Origin: Cochliopodium minus
Lineage: Eukaryota > Discosea > Himatismenida > Cochliopodiidae
DNA: 14,834 nt
Assembly (NCBI GenBank): GCA_024220525.1
Contig: JAMYWO010000003.1
Span: forward strand, 190,343-205,176
Direction of reading: 5' to 3'
The position numbers and the translations under genes are program-made. This document shows positions 1 to 8,360 of this stretch, piece after piece (within the stretch, counting starts at the first letter, position 1; each line of letters opens with the position of its first letter). A model generated the notes under the pieces. That model searched no databases. It was not told where the DNA came from and saw nothing but the letters and a program-made list of their open reading frames with translations.

Positions 1-528
1 TGATTTGATAATATATCAATATAAATTTGTTTGATACATTTTTAACGATATTATTTTAATAAAGGAGGAAATTAATTTTTCCTTTCAAGGATTTGAGGAT
101 TTTGTCGAGGAGATTTACCACTGGAAGTATCTTTTCGATATCTATTTCCTTTTATAATCATTTCTTCTTCATTGAAATTTTTTTTCAATTTTTCCAATTT
201 ATTTTGAACAAAATATTCGATAAATTCTCTTTGTAAATCTATAATCTGTAAATCCATCAAAATCTCAATCCTCAATGATTAATTATCTCTATTTTTTTTT
301 TTTTATTATAATTTGATCAAATTTTGTAAACAACAATCTTGTTCTGGTGAGTGTTCTAAAACTGATTCAAGAAAGTTTTTTCTTATAATTGAACAAATAA
401 GATTTTTCATGAAATGGATGATGATTTGTTAAAGGGGTTTTGATGTTCTCAAATTCATTGAACAAATCATAACTTCAATTTGGCAGATACAAGAAACTTT
501 GAAAAATCAGAAATTTAAAAAGATTTTA
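1..528. other. Mostly noncoding stretch downstream of g1
   Basis: Apart from the weak minus-strand ORF at 72-257, this is AT-rich sequence with no recognisable family domain, coil or tail. Minus-strand bases around 420-460 read briefly like a family start (Asp-Leu-Phe-Asn-Glu-Phe), but the frame closes and the similarity is too short to call. I see no tRNA, rRNA or repeat here. It is probably the 3' flank of g1 and the upstream region of the next gene in the array. Confidence 0.5.
72..257 (-). CDS. Possible small ORF or family exon fragment (61 aa)
   Basis: A minus-strand ORF starts at an ATG at 257 and ends in TAA at 74-72. The translation is Lys/Glu-rich. It contains LQREFIEYFVQNKLEKLKKN, which resembles the first helix of the family domain (compare PLFKEYI in its neighbours). 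The conserved FFKFL and SxxT...FLxW segments that should follow are missing. Directly after the stop, in the same frame, the DNA reads Phe-Pro-Pro-Leu, faintly like the family tail YPPY/YPPF. It may be a decayed member, an exon of a gene running off the left edge, or chance in AT-rich DNA. I do not assign a function. Confidence 0.25.
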   Translation of the reverse strand: MDLQIIDLQREFIEYFVQNKLEKLKKNFNEEEMIIKGNRYRKDTSSGKSPRQNPQILERKN

Positions 529-1452
529 TTAATTTCCGAAAGGATGAAAAGCAATAAACTGAGTGGGTTGTTGGATATGATTTTGATAGGGGAGATTAGG
601 TAATGTATTCAAAGGAAAACCTGATGAACCAATATTGGAAAAATGGGAAATCATTCCGTCCAATTTTTTATGGAGAATTTTTATTGTTTGCTTGTTTTTG
701 TTGATTTTCTTTTTAAGTTTTTCATATTTGTTTAAATCAAAACTGGGCGTGTTATCCATTTCTTCGATTAGATCTATCATAATCTGGTTATTATTTTCAA
801 TGTTAATTTTGTTATTCTCGGAATTATTTTCTTGAGAGGAAGAAGAGATCTTTCTTTTTTTAGAAAGTCCTTTTTGTTTTTCTTTCTCTATTTCTGTACT
901 ATCATCATCTTCTTCTTCTGTTCCACTATTATCTCCCTCATCTGACTCATTTTTTTCATCAGTTCCTACCAGATTGTTTCTCTTTGATCCTCTCTTTTTC
1001 TTTCCTTTTTTCTTTACATCCTTTGGAATATTTTTTAATTTTATCTTAATTTCTTTTTGGAGAAGAGAGATGTTTTCCAATATCTCTTTTTTATGTTTGT
1101 ATTTTTGAATATCCTTGTTGAATTCTTTTGCCCAATCTAAAAGATCAATTAGGCATTTTAATCTATTGGATTTTGTTGTTTGAGATAAAATAGAATTGAA
1201 GAGATATAGGATATATTTGTTGGTTGATTCCACGAATTTGTTGGTCGATAAAAATTTTAAATCAATTTCCAATAATTTCAATTCTTCTTTGAGATATTTG
1301 AAATAATATCCAAGATTGCTCACTTTGCAATTAAATTTATTGATCCTCCTTTCATCTGTTTGCTTTTTGAGATTTCTTTCGTAATGGGAGATATAATCTT
1401 TAAATAAAGGATAGATTTTGAAATATTCCTTTCTATTTAATGTTTTGAACAT
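529..1452 (-). CDS. g1: array-family protein, intronless (307 aa)
   Basis: One uninterrupted ORF. The start is the ATG at 1452, because the only upstream in-frame start-like codon is a TTG. Residues about 12-115 hold the helical family domain: YPLFKDYI, then YYFKYLKEEL, IDLKFLSTNKFVEST, and a final helix with LLDWAKEF. The linker (about 145-225) has basic clusters (KKKGKKKRG, KKRK) and acidic-serine runs, as in nuclear proteins. MIDLIEEMD, just before the coil, resembles a SUMO-interacting motif. A coiled coil (about 241-273, KYEKLKKKINKNKQTIKILH) precedes a Pro/Asn/Gln tail ending QFIAFHPFGN. The last 210 bp are nearly identical to the pseudogene at 5376. Unlike several neighbours it has no introns, so it may be a retrocopy or may have lost them. 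The array context suggests a nuclear DNA-associated role; this is inference. Confidence 0.85.
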   Translation of the reverse strand: MFKTLNRKEYFKIYPLFKDYISHYERNLKKQTDERRINKFNCKVSNLGYYFKYLKEELKLLEIDLKFLSTNKFVESTNKYILYLFNSILSQTTKSNRLKCLIDLLDWAKEFNKDIQKYKHKKEILENISLLQKEIKIKLKNIPKDVKKKGKKKRGSKRNNLVGTDEKNESDEGDNSGTEEEDDDSTEIEKEKQKGLSKKRKISSSSQENNSENNKINIENNNQIMIDLIEEMDNTPSFDLNKYEKLKKKINKNKQTIKILHKKLDGMISHFSNIGSSGFPLNTLPNLPYQNHIQQPTQFIAFHPFGN

Positions 1453-1626
1453 TTTTATATGGTATTCCAATCAAACCAATTTTTTTTATTATTTATATTT
1501 TTTTTTATTATTTATATTTTTTTTTGAATAAAAACAAACATAATGCCAATTTGGTTTGTAATTGTAATGCTTAATATGTAAAAAAAAAAATAAAGATAAA
1601 TGAAAATAATAAAACATTTAATAATT

Positions 1627-3100
1627 TCAGTTGAAAGAAGTGGGATTAAAAAAGGCAAATTGATAATTATTAGGAAAAGTGACAGGAGAATTTTGTACAT
1701 TATTTTTATTATTGTTGTTGTTATTAAGAGTATGAGAATTCACAGGAGTTCCCAAAGAAATAGGAAAGGGAACATTATTATTAAAAGAAACTGGTATTAA
1801 ATTAGGGTATCCCAAATTACTTCCTTGAAGGTTAAGGTAAGAATGCAGGGAATTCATGTATTTAGACATTTCTTCAAACTTGGTTTCAATAGTGGAAACT
1901 CTCTTCTCAAGTGTTTTGACTTTTTTTCTGAGAATTTCTTTGGTTTCTTTTCCATTGATTTCTTCCTTATCTTCTTTACTATCTGAGCTGTCGTCATCTT
2001 GATTTTTTTTTGAAAATCTATTTTTATACTTTTTGTGTTTATTTTTTTTATCATTATGTTTATATTTATTCTTATGTTTATTTTCTTTTATTTCTTCAAT
2101 TTCTTCAACAATGGAGTCAATGTCATTGTTATTGTTATTGTTATTGTTATTGTTGTTAGAAAAAATTTCATGGTTACTACTATTCCCATTATTCTTAGAG
2201 AAATTTGTTATTTCTTTTTCAATCTTTATTTCTTTGTAGAATGTCTTTATTTTCTTCGGAGTAGAAACTTTCCCCTCATCTGAATCATCCCTTTTGTCGT
2301 TATAATTATTATTATTATTGATATTGTTATTTTTGTTATTAAGGTGAATATTGTTGTTATTATTTTTTTCAAATTTATCTTCTTTTACATTTCCCCGCTC
2401 GATAGTTTCCACATCATCTTTCTTTTCTTGATTATCATTGAAGAACCTGGGTGTCTCCAACTCCATCATCTTCCTCTTTTTTTCTTCTTCCCTCTTTATT
2501 TTTTCTTCCCTTATTTCTTTTTCTATTGATGAATATGTTAATGATGATTATATTTATGTAAGTTGACCATAATTAAATTATATCTGATAATTATAAAGAT
2601 ATTAAAAAGATATTAAAAAGATATTAAAAAGATATTTAAGATATCTTCTTTCATCATATTTTTTTTTTGCCTTCTTTTTTTTTCTTTGAACAATCTTTCT
2701 TGAATGAAGATAATTTCTCTAATATCTCCCTCAGATTGGTTGATATCTTGTTGAAATCTTCTTGGGATCCACTCAACTTTTGATCTCTAATCCATTCCAA
2801 AAATTTTATCAATTCTCTAATCCTATTTTCGATGGTAGACTTTCCTAAACTACAATCATTCGAATATGTATCCAGATATATTTGTGTGCTTTGTAGAAAA
2901 GTATCCGTGCTTAAGAAAAGGAAGTCAAATGTATCTATTTCCAGCATATTTTTGAGGAATTTGAAATAATTGCCCACAGCATTGGTTATCTTGCTTTTTA
3001 TATACCCTTCTTTTTTTGTGTTTTTCCATCTATCCACATTGAATTCGATATATTCAGTAAATAATGTAAAATTAAGATTTTCTTTTTCAATACGATTCAT
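1627..3100 (-). CDS. g2: array-family protein, two exons (441 aa)
   Basis: Exon 1 is 3100-2671 and exon 2 is 2522-1627, joined in phase 1 through a GC-AG intron (2670-2523). Residues about 11-112 carry the family domain (LFTEYIEF, NYFKFLK, FLFLSTDTF, SLGKSTIENRIRELIKFLEW). Exon 2 opens with a highly charged K/E/R helix, then a long low-complexity linker with Asn runs (one of 11) and Lys/Asp/Ser-rich stretches. A coiled coil (LRKKVKTLEKRVSTIETKFE) leads to an Asn/Pro tail ending FAFFNPTSFN. The fit between exons is good: without splicing, exon 1 hits a TGA 17 bases after the proposed donor, while exon 2 has the coil and tail but no domain. Gene and ends are convincing. The exact donor is less certain because it is GC rather than GT. 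Function unknown. Confidence 0.78.
2116..2159. repeat. Trinucleotide run coding poly-Asn in g2
   Basis: A run of attgtt-type units on the plus strand reads as alternating AAC/AAT codons on the minus strand and encodes a run of 11 Asn in the g2 linker. The mixed codons suggest it is more than a single fresh slippage event. Such Asn tracts are common in AT-rich protists. Confidence 0.85.
2523..2670 (-). other. g2 intron, GC-AG, with 11-bp tandem repeat
   Basis: The intron starts GCAAAA after ...GAAG and ends ATAG. It is phase 1, like every other intron here, and splicing restores one frame (Glu codon at the junction). At 148 bp it is the longest intron resolved. It contains about four copies of an 11-bp unit (gatattaaaaa) at 2595-2640. 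No GT donor was found that keeps the frame. Confidence 0.6.
2595..2640. repeat. 11-bp AT-rich tandem repeat inside g2 intron
   Basis: The core gatatta recurs at 2598, 2609, 2620 and, with one change, 2631, giving a strict 11-bp period over about 46 bp. It lies wholly inside the proposed intron and probably arose by replication slippage. I see no coding sense in it. Confidence 0.85.
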
Positions 3101-3168
3101 TTTTAAATATATATCTGAATATATCTTTACAATTTTTTTTATTTTATAAATTTTTTATTTTTTATTTT

Positions 3169-4268
3169 TCAATTATTCAAATTAGGAGGGTACAAAACCC
3201 CATACACAGGTTGCTGAATAGTACTTTGGTAAGAAATATTCGGGTTTGCATAGGGATAGAAATAGTTCACTGAATTAACAGGAACTGATGTCGTAGAGTT
3301 GTTAGGATTGATTGTTGAAGTTAAATTGTTGGAAGGAACTAAATTACTAGTTAATTGAGATAGATAATTTATTAGTTCGTCCGCTTTATTTTCAAGGGAA
3401 GATAGTCTTTTGTTTTGTGATTTAATAGATTTTTGGAGAGTTTTTATTTCTTTTTTTGTATCTACATTAACTTTTAAAATAAATATTGTCAGTAAAAAAA
3501 TGAAAAAAAAAATAAAATAAAAAAATAATTTTTACTTTTTTCTACAATCATAGACGAAGATTCCTTTTTAACAATAATCCTTTTTTCATCAATAATTTTC
3601 CGTTTTTTGACAGTAACTTCTTTACTTCCATCCAATTTCTCTTTTTTAGTTTCTTTTTTAATTTCAATTTTTTTCTCCACAGTTTTGTTAATGGTTTTTT
3701 TCTTTGAAGATCTTAATTTTACATCTCCTTTGTTTTTATCTCCTATATTAACGATATCATTCAATGGAGATTTTTTTTTTGGGGTCAGTTTGATGGATTG
3801 TTGTGAAAATGTATCCTTTTTCCTCATCAACTTTTCATTTTTGCATTTTATTTCATTGAATTTATCCACCCTATTGGATATATCATTGATGATATCTTTG
3901 ATTATTGATATTATGTTGTTATAATCTTCACTTCTCTCATTTATTTTGTTATCTTTTATCCATACCAAGAATTTAGAGAGATTTTTGATTCTACCTACTA
4001 TGGTGGTTATATTCATATCACATTTGTTATTATGTTCCAAATATTTATTAATGAATTCAATAAAATTGGAGCATGATACGAAAGGGATATCGAATTTATT
4101 GTTTGGCATTTCTGATGCAAAATATTTGAAGAAATATCCCAGTTGATTAAAGATTTTGGACGATCGATTCTCAAAATTCATCTCATTATATTGCATCTCT
4201 TCATAATGATTGAGATATTCTTCGAATAAAGGGAATAAATCAAACAAATTTTGCTTTTCAAAATTCAT
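3169..4268 (-). CDS. g3: array-family protein, two exons (344 aa)
   Basis: Exon 1 is 4268-3536 and exon 2 is 3470-3169, joined in phase 1 with an Ile junction codon. Residues about 9-112 hold the family domain: DLFPLFEEYLNHYEE, LGYFFKYF, FDIPFVSCSNFIEF, and TTIVGRIKNLSKFLVWIKDN. A very Lys-rich linker (about 140-244) carries several NLS-like clusters (TPKKKSP, SSKKKT, KKRK). Exon 2 has no Met and so is easily missed. It encodes a coiled coil (about 251-285, SIKSQNKRLSSLENKADEL) and a Ser/Asn/Pro/Tyr tail containing IQQPVYGVLYPPN, ending in TGA. The coil and tail closely match those of g4, which confirms the exon pairing. The hydrophobic end of the unspliced exon-1 frame (FFILFFFSFFY) is translated intron, not a membrane segment. 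Function unknown. Confidence 0.85.
3471..3535 (-). other. g3 intron, GT-AG, phase 1 (65 bp)
   Basis: Donor GTAAAAATTA follows ...GAAAAAA; the acceptor is TTTTAAAAG. Splicing joins the Lys-rich linker to the coiled-coil exon and removes in-frame stops. The position just before the coil matches the second intron of g4 and the third of g6. Confidence 0.8.
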
Positions 4269-4356
4269 TTATAGTTTTCCCTCAAAAAGCAATTTTTTTT
4301 TAATTCAAAGGGAAAGAAATAATTAATTCAGTGGATTGAAAAAAAAAAAAAAACTT

Positions 4357-5265
4357 TTAATAAGGAGGATATTGAAAAAAAGTATAAACAGGAGAGCTTT
4401 GTTGAATGTTATTCTGTAAAGTAATGTTAGGGACGTTTTGAACGTTCATTGGGACATTCATTTGAATTTGTTGATTAACAGGAAAACTGTTGACAGGAAT
4501 ATTACTCACATTATTTACAGGATTGTTAAGGCTGTACAGTTTTGAAAGATAATTTGAAATCTCCTCAAATTTACTCTCGAGACTTGCTATTCTTTTGTTT
4601 TGGGAAGTGATATTATCTTCTATCTCATCCAACTTTTCCATGTTAGAGCTTATTGTTTCTTTTTCTTTTTTTAAGGTTCCTTTTTTTTTTTATTAATTTT
4701 TTTTATACATAATTTTTTTTTGTTGATTTTTTTACCTTTATCAATTTTTTCTTCTTTTTTTAATTTTTTGGATGTGTTGTTGGATGATATGGTTGTTTTG
4801 ATATATCCATCATCATCTCCCATAGATTTTCTTTTGTTGTTCTCTAAAAATTATGGGAGTTTATAAAAAACAGGAAAGATTAAAATAAAGGAAAGTACCT
4901 ATGAATTTCGTTCCAATCTCATTTTCATTTTTGATTTTCTCCATTATTTTGTCGATATTGGAATTAATTACGTTATAATTCTCCATTGATTCATCCATCT
5001 TCTTTGATTTGATAAATAAAAGGAATTTATAAATATCCCTCAATCTATTTGAAATAGTGCTTTTGCTTAATCCACATTTAGCATTGATGAGGATATATTT
5101 TTTGCTGTATTCGACGAATTTTGACGAGGATAAAAATTTGAAACCAAAATCCTTCAATTCAAACTCTTCTATCAAAAATTTAGAGTAATTTCCCAAATGA
5201 TATTTGGTATTTTTTGATTGATTGAAAATTATAAATTCCTTGAACAGAGGGAATTCTATTTCCAT
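4357..5265 (-). CDS. g4: array-family protein, three exons (265 aa)
   Basis: Exons are 5265-4899, 4843-4736 and 4679-4357; both junctions are phase 1. The first exon is almost exactly the helical domain (residues about 5-92: FPLFKEFIIF, LGNYSKFLIEEF, GFKFLSSSKFVEYSKKYI, LSKSTISNRLRDIYKFLLFI). The short middle exon (108 bp) encodes a basic/acidic linker with NNKRKS and a Lys/Glu stretch. The last exon has a coiled coil (NITSQNKRIASLESKFEEIS) and an Asn/Gln/Pro/Val tail ending QQSSPVYTFFQYPPY and TAA. This is the smallest intact member and the clearest case of one module per exon. The domain is shorter than in g1-g3 because the first interhelical loop is reduced. No enzyme motif is visible; a nuclear oligomeric role is inferred. 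Confidence 0.85.
4680..4735 (-). other. g4 intron 2, GT-AG, phase 1 (56 bp)
   Basis: Donor AAAG|GTAAAAA, acceptor in a poly-A tract (AAAAG|GAACC). Splicing makes Asp-Lys-Gly-Thr-Leu-Lys and leads into the coiled coil. The same kind of poly-A acceptor is used in g8. Confidence 0.8.
4844..4898 (-). other. g4 intron 1, GT-AG, phase 1 (55 bp)
   Basis: Donor ATAG|GTACTTT, acceptor ATTTTTAG. It lies just after the helical domain. Splicing gives ...Phe-Ile-Glu-Asn-Asn-Lys-Arg... and bypasses the TAA that ends the unspliced frame. Confidence 0.82.
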
Positions 5266-5375
5266 CCTTTTTTTTTTTTTTTTTGATTTATTTTTAATTA
5301 AATTTAAAATTATAAAATAAAACCAACAATTTAATTTTGAAATCTTTATTATTTAAAATCAAACTTTTAATAGGT

Positions 5376-6085
5376 TTAATTTCCGAAAGGATGAAAAGTA
5401 ATAAACTGAGTGGGTTGTTGGATATGATTTTGATAGGGGAGATTAGGCAATGTATTCAAAGGAAAACCTGATGAACCAACATTGGAAAAATGTGAAATCA
5501 TTCCGTCCAATTTTTTATGAAGAATATTTATTGTTTGCTTGTTTTTGTTGATTTTCTTTTTAAGTTTTTCATATTTGTTACTATCAAAACTTCCCACATT
5601 GTCCACATCTTCTATTTGATCTATTTTAATGTTGTTGTTGTTTTCAATGTTTATTTTGTTTGTATTATTATTGTTTTCATTGTGGAAGAAGAGATCTTTC
5701 TTTTTTGGAGATCTAGTTTTTTGGGTTAGCTCGGAATTGAAAAGATAATCGAAATGTTTGTTGGTTGATTCCACGAATTTGTTGGTTGATAAACATTTAA
5801 AATCAAATTCCAATATTTGCAATTCTTCTAAAGATATTTGAAATATACACCCACATGACTCATTCTGTCATTATATTTCTTTTTTTTATTGATATCATCA
5901 ACACGTAATTTATGTTGATCAAAATAAGACATATATTGTTTGAATAAAGGATATAATTTGAAATATGAATTCGTGTACTTGGTTTGTAATTTTTTAGTTC
6001 TATGGTCAATTTTTTTTTTTTTTTCTTATTTTTTTTTCTTCTTTCCGGAAAACAATTCTTTTTTTTTAATTGATTGTGAACTCAT
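5376..6085 (-). pseudogene. Broken g1-like family copy
   Basis: A candidate ATG at 6085 opens a frame that stops at a TAA at about 6028 in a poly-A tract. The same frame then continues into clear family sequence (YFKLYPLFKQYMSYF, VGVYFKYL). It breaks again near 5829, where one base is missing relative to g1 (CTTTAGAAG against CTCAAAGAAG), giving a TAG and a shift. The remaining ORF carries the middle of the domain, but about 300 bp present in g1 are deleted, roughly matching g1 865-1168. That removes the last domain helix and most of the linker. The 3' end (KYEKLKKKINKNKQTINILH to QFITFHPFGN) is nearly identical to g1. At least three lesions make a functional full-length product unlikely. The preserved 3' part fits recent duplication or gene conversion. 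Confidence 0.85.
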
Positions 6086-6140
6086 GTTATAGAATTTTTG
6101 AGACAAGAATTTAGTTTAATTAAAAATTAAATAAAAATTA

Positions 6141-7990
6141 TTAAAAAGGAGGATATTGGTAAATTCTAAATACAGGAGACTGTTGTTGAATAACGTTTTG
6201 AAACGTTATAGTTGGAGGAAGATTTTGTACATGACTTGTTGTGATTGGAACATTCATGTTTAAAGGAGGATTAGTATTGAAAGGGATGGTAAGATTCATT
6301 TGGTTGTTAATCAAAGGTGAATTCACTTGGTTAATTGAATTGGCTTGTTGTATTTTGGGGATGAATTTTATGATTTCTTCAAGTTTACTTTCAAGCATTG
6401 AAATTCTATTATTTTGACTCTCCACTATGCTCTCAAGGTCGTCAATTCCTTTGATTATATCTTTATTTTTTTTTAAACAAAATAATAAAAAAAAAATATT
6501 CAAAAAATTTAAAATTAATGGGATACCTATTTCTTCGACTAAATCCAGAGAAATGTTATTTTTTTTGTTGCTATTTTCAAAAAGTTCATTTTTAATATTG
6601 GGAGGATTATTTGGAACTAATGTTTTGGGGAGAGGGGCACTAGAAATTATTTTGGTTTTCTTGTTTGTTCTTGGAACAGATGAAGAAATGTTTTTGTTGT
6701 TGCATTCCTCTGAATTTTCTTCATCATTGCCTAAATGATTATCTTCATCTTCATAATGACTATCTTCCTCATCAATTTTGTCATAACCTTCAATATCTAT
6801 TTCACAAACTTTCTCTTTTTTTGCAAGTTCTTTGGTATTCCCTGCTCCCATTAAAAAGAAAACGAAAAATGAAAAAAAAAACATAAACAAAAATTAATAA
6901 ATTAATAAATAAAATAAAAAAAATAAACCATGAATAGCTTTTTTAAAAACACCATCCTTTTGAGAATTAAGTTTCTCTATGCTGTTTTCGAGGTTGGAAG
7001 AAATGATGGCGTAATCCCGTTGGTGTTCATTGAGCTTTTTATCTTTCACCCACTTAAGAAAACGGATAAGTTCCCTCAATAAAATTTTGATGGTGGTTCC
7101 TCTAAATTTAAAGTCTCTCAAATATTCAAAATATGTTTCAAAAGATTCAAAAAATTTTCCGGAAAATAAAAAATTGAAATCGAAATTTTCTAGCTTGATT
7201 TCTTTTTTGAGAAACTCACAATAGTACTCTAAACTGTACGTAGCATTTTTCTTGCATCCACGAAGTTTTATGCTCAGAACTTTTTCATCTTTTTCTTCCT
7301 TTTGGATCTCTTTCGATTTGTTTAGAATCACGAAGGTTGTGTATTCTTTGGCCAAAGGATATAATACTTTGCAATCTGATATTTCTTTTTGGACTTGTTG
7401 AATTGTTTCAAGAAAACCTCTTTTGGAAGATGATGATTTTCTTTTTTTTTCATTTACTTCTTTTCAATTTATTTAATAAATTTTATATATTCGATGAAGA
7501 GGTTATTTCTCCTAAATATAAAATTTTTTTTTGAAATAAATATTTTACCCACATTGTTATTTCTTTTTGTAATCATTTTTTCATGAACCAATTTCTCAAT
7601 GGTATTATTCAGATTGGAATATATTGCTTCAAAATCTTCAGTCTGCGACTCATTTATCTTATTATCCCTTATCCATAGCAAAAATCTCATCAATAACCTC
7701 TTTTTGGTTTGAATGGTGGATACGTTTAATTCTTTATTTTCATTATATTCGATATATTTGCCAACAGATGAAGACAAATTGTTGGAAGATAGAAATCCAA
7801 AATCAAAATCAATCCCTAATTCTTTCAAAAACTTAAAGAACTCTATTAAATTATAATTGAGATTTGACTTGTATTTTTTGAGTCTTTTGTTGAATTCATT
7901 CATATTTGTTGAATTCTTAATCTCATCAGATTTTATTCTTATCAACATATCCAAATATTCTTTTGAAAGAGGATTTAAATATTTTTCCAT
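6141..7990 (-). CDS. g6: double-domain array-family protein, four exons (535 aa)
   Basis: Exons are 7990-7549, 7459-6929, 6841-6527 and 6460-6141; all three junctions are phase 1. Residues about 6-114 are one helical domain (EFFKFLKELGIDFDFGFLSS, STIQTKKRLLMRFLLWIRDN). Residues about 180-292 are a second, divergent one (LYPLAKEYTTF, YYCEFLKKEI, FDFNFLFSGKFFESF, TTIKILLRELIRFLKWVKD). An acidic linker, a SIM-like element (SLDLVEEI) and a coiled coil (SQNNRISMLESKLEEI) follow, then an Asn/Pro tail ending QQQSPVFRIYQYPPF. The first unit lacks any coil or tail and the second lacks an in-frame ATG, so joining them explains both. The alternative is two genes, with a frameshift in the nine-A tract at 7442-7450 (an out-of-frame ATG lies at 7453). 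I favour the fusion but it needs transcript support. Confidence 0.68.
6461..6526 (-). other. g6 intron 3, GT-AG, stop-free 66 bp
   Basis: Donor ATAG|GTATCCC, acceptor AAATAAAG. Splicing puts the SIM-like LDLVEEI directly before the coil, as in g1. The intron is 66 bp and has no in-frame stop, so retention would insert 22 mostly hydrophobic residues without breaking the frame. Its position before the coil matches g3 and g4. Confidence 0.72.
6842..6928 (-). other. g6 intron 2, GT-AG, phase 1 (87 bp)
   Basis: Donor CATG|GTTTATTT lies just after the second domain; acceptor GGAGCAG. A GGGAG three bases upstream would also keep the frame. Translated intron gives the false hydrophobic stretches seen at the neighbouring ORF ends. 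Confidence 0.75.
7460..7548 (-). other. g6 intron 1, GT-AG, joins the two domains (89 bp)
   Basis: Donor GTGG|GTAAAATA, acceptor TTGAAAAG. Splicing in phase 1 gives Asn-Val-Glu-Val-Asn-Glu-Lys and runs straight into the second domain unit. A nearer TTTAG at 7512 would give a 37-bp intron and a stop nine codons later. That alternative would yield a short single-domain protein. Confidence 0.58.
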
Positions 7991-8066
7991 TTGATTTTTG
8001 GAGATAATTCAATTTTTTTTATTTTTTAATTTAAATAATTAATAATAAAATAAAACAAAAATTTTA

Positions 8067-8205
8067 AAAAAGGAGTTTATTGAAATATAACATAAACAGG
8101 GGTTTGTTGAATCATTTTGAATTTTTTTCGATTTTAGAAACAGGAAATTTATTCGATTAATTTGGGTTCATGTTCAAAGAAATTAGAAAAAACCTGGTTC
8201 GTTTC
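8067..8205 (-). pseudogene. Decayed C-terminal tail relic 1
   Basis: The minus strand reads Met-Ile-Gln-Gln-Thr-Pro-Val-Tyr-Val-Ile-Phe-Gln, a stop, then Thr-Pro-Phe. This aligns with the family tail QQSPVYTFFQYPPY with a TAA where Tyr should be. Upstream, in another frame, SLNMNPN resembles the Asn/Pro tail of g6. No domain or coil is attached, so this is a remnant of a lost or truncated member. Confidence 0.6.
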
Positions 8206-8280
8206 TAAAGTAAAGATATTAACAAAGAAAAAAACTTCAAATGAGTAAGAAAACATACTTTAAAAAAATTTATAAAATAA

Positions 8281-8360
8281 GAAAGATAGTTACAAAACTC
8301 CAGACAAGGTTTTGTTGGATCACTTTTTGATAATTTTAGAGAGTACTATTATTTGGGAAT
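8281..8360 (-). pseudogene. Decayed C-terminal tail relic 2
   Basis: The minus strand reads Val-Ile-Gln-Gln-Asn-Leu-Val-Trp-Ser-Phe-Val, similar to IQQPVYGVL in g3. The flanking DNA (TCTAAAAT...AAAA..TGATCCAACAAAACC) aligns with relic 1 with small gaps. The two relics therefore look like duplicates of one tail exon. It is more eroded than relic 1 and has no open frame. Confidence 0.45.

Noticed and set aside
635-835. Plus-strand ORFs such as 635-835, 2035-2283, 3607-3924, 6427-6738, 9862-10305 and 13916-14185
   Set aside because: They lie opposite minus-strand genes; their hydrophobic Phe/Leu/Ser-rich products come from the complement of Lys/Asn/Glu codons.
1453-1626. Minus-strand 62-residue hydrophobic ORF (1512-1700) and the plus ORF at 1600-1800
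   Set aside because: AT-rich flank and antisense of the g2 tail; no conserved feature and no good start context.
2116-2159. CRISPR-like or regulatory meaning of the short repeats in and near g2
   Set aside because: One is a poly-Asn codon run and the other an 11-bp AT slippage repeat within an intron; there are no spacers.
6842-6890. Apparent N-terminal membrane segment (Phe-rich) before the acidic linker of g6
   Set aside because: It is translated intron 2; the hydrophobic ends near 3489-3530 and 6894-6925 are also intron sequence.
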